Shown: piece after piece, positions 61,449-64,000 of the stretch | How positions within the stretch are numbered: position 1 is the first letter of the stretch | Layout of the letters: each line of letters starts with the position of its first letter | Translations under genes and position numbers: made by a program | The notes under the pieces: model-generated | Seen by the model: only the letters and a program-made list of their open reading frames with translations | Database searches by the model: none | What the model was told of the DNA's origin: nothing | NCBI RefSeq assembly: GCF_004114955.1 | Contig: NZ_CP030053.1 | Location: 4,092,001-4,156,000, forward strand | DNA from: Bradyrhizobium guangzhouense | GTDB taxonomy: Bacteria > Pseudomonadota > Alphaproteobacteria > Rhizobiales > Xanthobacteraceae | Reading direction: 5' to 3' | DNA length: 64,000 nucleotides

Positions 61449-61982
61449 TTACGCGCGTTCGCCAAACTCGCCCGCGATCTTGAAGTCCCCGCCCCAATCT
61501 TCCGGAAACAATCCGGCCCGCACGTCGCGATGAAACGACGAGTACGGCCAGTCACGCACGTTCGAGACGTGGCCGTGCTTGACTGGATTGAAATAACAAT
61601 ATTCGACATGACGCGCATAATCGGCCTCGTCGCGAATGAGATGCTCCCAGAATCGGCGTTGCCAGATGCCGCGTTCGTTCCGCGCGACACGGACTGCGCT
61701 TAGTCGTTCATTCGCCGGGAGCGCTTTCGCGAAGCGTGCCTTGATCAACCGCCAGCGCACCGAGAAATCAGCGTCGCCCGTCGGCAACCTCCAGATGGCA
61801 TGCAGATAATCCGGAAGAACCACGAAAGCATCAATGCCGAAGGGATGGCTGTGGCGCGTTGCGGCGACCGCGTCCCGTAGAATTTCGATCTGATCGGTCA
61901 AAGGAGCTTGCCGTCGATCGAGCAAATTCACGGTGAAGAACCAACATCCTCCGGGGATAAATGCGCGGCGGTAGCTCGACAT
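61449..61982 (-). CDS. REP-associated tyrosine transposase (RAYT, Y1_Tnp), HUH motif changed to YUH
   Basis: This 177-residue protein matches RAYTs: SSYRRAFIPGGCWFFTVNLLDRRQ at the N-terminus, AFVVLPDYLHAIWRLPTGDADFS, RWRLIKARFAKALP, ERGIWQRRFWEHLIRDEADY, and the Tyr-rich helix HVEYCYFNPVKHGHV. The family motif PDHLH reads PDYLH (TAT codon), so the first His of the HUH metal site is missing. ATG 61982 is the best start although it has no ribosome-binding site; a TTG six codons earlier is possible. Two copies of a REP-like palindrome flank the gene in direct orientation. Confidence 0.88.
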   Translation of the reverse strand: MSSYRRAFIPGGCWFFTVNLLDRRQAPLTDQIEILRDAVAATRHSHPFGIDAFVVLPDYLHAIWRLPTGDADFSVRWRLIKARFAKALPANERLSAVRVARNERGIWQRRFWEHLIRDEADYARHVEYCYFNPVKHGHVSNVRDWPYSSFHRDVRAGLFPEDWGGDFKIAGEFGERA

Positions 61983-62019
61983 GAAAGGAGAATAGCACAA
62001 CTTTGAGTTGGCTCACAGA

Positions 62020-62049
62020 GGTGGATTACGCTTCGCTAATCCACCCTAC
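62020..62049 (+). repeat. REP-like 30-mer, right copy
   Basis: This copy is identical to 61417-61446 and lies 38 bp upstream of the RAYT start. The remaining gap to the next gene (62050-62298) holds a probable PHO box and no gene. Confidence 0.88.
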
Positions 62050-62204
62050 GTTGTTGCGCCGAGACGCATCGATCAAACACGCGCAAGCCATCCCCCCGGC
62101 AACCACCGGCTACTGGGCATGGGGTCGTTTTCGATATTTTGCGAGGCTTGCAGCTCGGCGCCTTCGCCGGCGCTTGTTGTGGAATTCGAAGCCCTCGGGA
62201 ACCG

Positions 62205-62222
62205 CTGTCATCAAACTGAAAC
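62205..62222 (+). promoter_or_regulatory. Probable PHO box upstream of the phosphodiesterase/permease genes
   Basis: CTGTCATCAAACTGAAAC has a perfect first repeat (CTGTCAT), the usual 4-base spacer (CAAA) and a second repeat (CTGAAAC) matching four of seven bases. It lies 77 bp before the ATG of the phosphodiesterase gene, a usual distance. PhoB control would fit a phosphodiester-scavenging function. Confidence 0.55.
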
Positions 62223-62298
62223 ACACGCGCTCTAACGCCCTGCCAGGGCCGTCTTGCCGGAGGCGCCCATCCGCTAGACAGCCCCGACAGAGCGCGCC

Positions 62299-63150
62299 AT
62301 GCCCTTCAAGTTCATCCATATCACCGACACGCACCTGGCCAACCCCGGGCTGAAGCTCTACGGCCTCGATCCGCGCGCGCGGCTGGACGCGGCGATCGCC
62401 GACATCAACAAGCACCAGTCCGATGCCGCCTTTGCAGTCGTGACGGGCGACCTCACTCATTGGGGCGAGCCTGAATCCTACGCCAATTTCGCCGAGGCGA
62501 TGGCGGCGCTGAAGATCCCCTACATCGCCATGGTCGGCAATCACGACAAGCGCGTCGCCTGCCTCGACGGACTGAAAGCCGCGCCGCGCGATCCCAACGG
62601 TTTCGTCCAGGGCACCCGCACCACCGAGCACGGCCTGTTCGTCTTCCTCGACACGCTGGACGAGACCAGCCATGCCGGCGAGATGTGCGCGAAACGCTTC
62701 GATTGGCTGGCGAAGACGTTTCAAAGCGCGCCCGCCGACATGCCGTTCGTCGTCTTCATGCATCATCCGCCCTTCCCGGTCGGCGTCCACGCGATGGACG
62801 AGATCGGGCTGAAGCAGAGCGCGGAGTTTGCCGAAGTGATCGCGCCCTACCGGTCGCGCATCCGCCACCTGTTCTTCGGCCATGTGCACCGCCCGATCTT
62901 CGGCAGCTACGGCAAGATTCCGTTCTCGACGCTGCGCGGCACCAACCACCAGGTCTGGTTCGAGCTCGACGCCAACGCCGCCGACCATCTGGCAAGCCAC
63001 GAGCCACCGGCCTATGGCGTGGTGTTGATCGACGACGACAACCTCGTCGTGCACAGCCACGACTTCCTCGACACCAGTCTGCGCTTCCCCTTCGAGCCGC
63101 CCGCGGGCGTGGACGGCCGCGACTATGCGCTCAATTTCCCGGCGCGGTGA
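62299..63150 (+). CDS. Metallophosphoesterase (class III cyclic nucleotide / glycerophosphodiester phosphodiesterase-like)
   Basis: This 283-residue cytoplasmic phosphodiesterase has all calcineurin-like metal motifs: HITDTHLANPG (DxH), VVTGDLTHWGE (GD), MVGNHDKR (GNHD), VFMHHPPFPVG (HH) and FFGHVHRPIFG (GHVH). It resembles CpdA and glycerophosphodiesterases of this fold. The gene starts 77 bp after a PHO-box-like site and ends one base before a UgpA/MalF-type permease gene. Hydrolysis of imported phosphodiesters to phosphate and alcohol is therefore likely. CpdA-like cAMP hydrolysis is the alternative. Confidence 0.9.
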   Translation: MPFKFIHITDTHLANPGLKLYGLDPRARLDAAIADINKHQSDAAFAVVTGDLTHWGEPESYANFAEAMAALKIPYIAMVGNHDKRVACLDGLKAAPRDPNGFVQGTRTTEHGLFVFLDTLDETSHAGEMCAKRFDWLAKTFQSAPADMPFVVFMHHPPFPVGVHAMDEIGLKQSAEFAEVIAPYRSRIRHLFFGHVHRPIFGSYGKIPFSTLRGTNHQVWFELDANAADHLASHEPPAYGVVLIDDDNLVVHSHDFLDTSLRFPFEPPAGVDGRDYALNFPAR

Positions 63151-63151
63151 C

Positions 63152-64000
63152 ATGAGCCTCGCTGAACCCGCGGCCCTCCCCGTCGCGGCATCGGCGCCGC
63201 CGCGCCTGAACATCGCGATGCGGTTCACGACCCGCTTCAAAGCCTCGCTGCCGGCCTATCTGCTGCTGCTGCCCTCGCTGATCTTCCTCGCGCTGTTCAC
63301 CTATGGCGCGATGGGCCGCGTGATCATCGATGCGCTCTACCAGCGCGCCACGCCCAAGGCGCCGCTTCGCTTCGTCGGCCTGGACAATATCGCGGCGGTG
63401 CTGGCGGACCCCGCCTTCACCGGCGCCGTCGTCAACAATCTGATCTACGCGGTCGGCACCGCGATCCCGAGCATCGGCCTTGCGCTGCTGTTCGCGCTGG
63501 CGCTGGCGCGGACCAATGTCGTGACAAGCGCGCTGCGGGCCGCGCTGTTCCTGCCGGTGCTGATCCCGATGGTCGCGGCATCGGCGCTGTTCCTGTTCAT
63601 CTTCCTGCCCAATGTCGGCCTGCTCGACTACTATCTCGGCCGGCTGCTGCCGGTGCTGCCGAACTGGCTCGGCGACCCCGATATCGCGCTCTACGCGATC
63701 ATGATCATCACGATCTGGAAGAACGCCGGCTACTACATGCTGTTCTTCCTGGCCGGCCTCCAGGCCGTGCCCGAGGATGTGATGGAAGCCGCGCATCTCG
63801 ATGGCGCCGGTCCCTTCATGCGGCTGCGCTACATCATCCTGCCCGAGCTCAAGCCGACCTTCCTGTTCGTCATTGTCATCGCCACGCTCAATGCGGTGAC
63901 GCAGGTCGACCACGTCTTCGTCATGACCAAGGGCGGTCCGTCGAACGCCACCAACCTCGTGCTGTTCTACATCTATCAGCAGGCCGTCGAGCATTACGAC
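63152..64000 (+). CDS. ABC transporter permease, UgpA/MalF type (3' partial)
   Basis: The ATG at 63152 opens a frame that runs off the right edge, so 283 codons are visible. Membrane helices include LPAYLLLLPSLIFLALFTYG, AVGTAIPSIGLALLFALAL and AALFLPVLIPMVAASALFLFIF. The EAA loop is VPEDVMEAAHLDGAGPFMRLRYIILPELKPT, and the later VDHVFVMTKGGPSNAT is the conserved UgpA/MalF element. It starts one base after the phosphodiesterase stop, so they are cotranscribed. A glycerophosphodiester importer is the likely role, with the remaining subunits beyond the window. Confidence 0.92.
   Translation, partial: MSLAEPAALPVAASAPPRLNIAMRFTTRFKASLPAYLLLLPSLIFLALFTYGAMGRVIIDALYQRATPKAPLRFVGLDNIAAVLADPAFTGAVVNNLIYAVGTAIPSIGLALLFALALARTNVVTSALRAALFLPVLIPMVAASALFLFIFLPNVGLLDYYLGRLLPVLPNWLGDPDIALYAIMIITIWKNAGYYMLFFLAGLQAVPEDVMEAAHLDGAGPFMRLRYIILPELKPTFLFVIVIATLNAVTQVDHVFVMTKGGPSNATNLVLFYIYQQAVEHYD

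Larger units (their letters stand above)
61359..62049. mobile_element. REP-RAYT unit (REP-associated tyrosine transposase with flanking REPs)
   Basis: A RAYT gene is bracketed by identical 30-bp REP-like palindromes in direct orientation, with a third copy inverted on the left. This is the known layout of REP/RAYT units. The transposase has a degenerate HUH motif, so the unit may be immobile. It lies between selO and the phosphodiesterase gene. Confidence 0.78.

Overview
The window is GC-rich, densely coded alphaproteobacterial chromosome, most likely Bradyrhizobium or a close relative. The pointers are a eukaryotic-type glutamine synthetase II (glnII) with a sigma-54 promoter next to a DUF2735 gene, a malic enzyme fused to a phosphotransacetylase-like domain, many small Rhizobiales-type proteins, and several families of palindromic intergenic repeats. 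No rRNA, tRNA, CRISPR array or prophage was seen. The genus is an inference from gene content and style, not from a marker gene.

Layout. 1-3.6 kb: the end of a response-regulator gene, a secreted Ntn-type amide hydrolase and the minCDE division-site operon. 3.9-10.2 kb: a complete NMT1/SsuA-type ABC importer in one locus with a TetR regulator, an epimerase-like protein, a GNAT protein and a DapA-like aldolase; two copies of one dyad sit before tetR and before the permease operon. 10.2-13.1 kb: a MarR regulator divergent from a tannase/feruloyl-esterase family gene. 13.3-19 kb: DUF982, a DUF2778 L,D-transpeptidase-like protein, DUF1810, a chemoreceptor, an FMN reductase and an AraC regulator. 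19.3-21.9 kb: DUF2336, PilZ and HD-GYP genes, a probable c-di-GMP unit. 22-30 kb: a broken nitroreductase gene, a dienelactone hydrolase, PsiF, an MBL hydrolase, an ABC-F protein, a phosphotransacetylase and a possible beta-pore-forming protein divergent from a winged-helix-like protein. 30-37.5 kb: a Sel1-repeat protein, a ModA-like protein without a signal peptide, glnII with its promoter and terminator, two GrlR-like genes (one a tandem fusion), an MliC-like inhibitor, a tyrosine phosphatase and a dihydropteridine-reductase-like SDR.

39.3-42.2 kb holds a three-gene kynurenine operon (formamidase, tryptophan 2,3-dioxygenase, kynureninase) that converts tryptophan to anthranilate and alanine. 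It is followed by an M20 deacylase and a divergent PNPOx-like/MocR pair. 46-52.9 kb carries small secreted proteins, CreA, a large L,D-transpeptidase, a glutathione peroxidase, a polysaccharide deacetylase and DoxX. 53.2-61.3 kb carries malic enzyme, a large membrane-anchored protein, aspS and selO. 61.36-62.05 kb is a REP/RAYT unit whose transposase has lost one histidine of its HUH motif. The window ends in a phosphodiesterase gene followed by a UgpA/MalF-type permease, behind a probable PHO box.

The most interesting points are the uncharacterised transporter/aldolase locus with its paired dyads, the GrlR-like proteins around glnII, the possible PhoB-controlled phosphodiester locus, the REP/RAYT element with a degenerate catalytic motif, and the possible pore-forming protein. 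All functional statements rest on reading motifs by eye; no database search was run.
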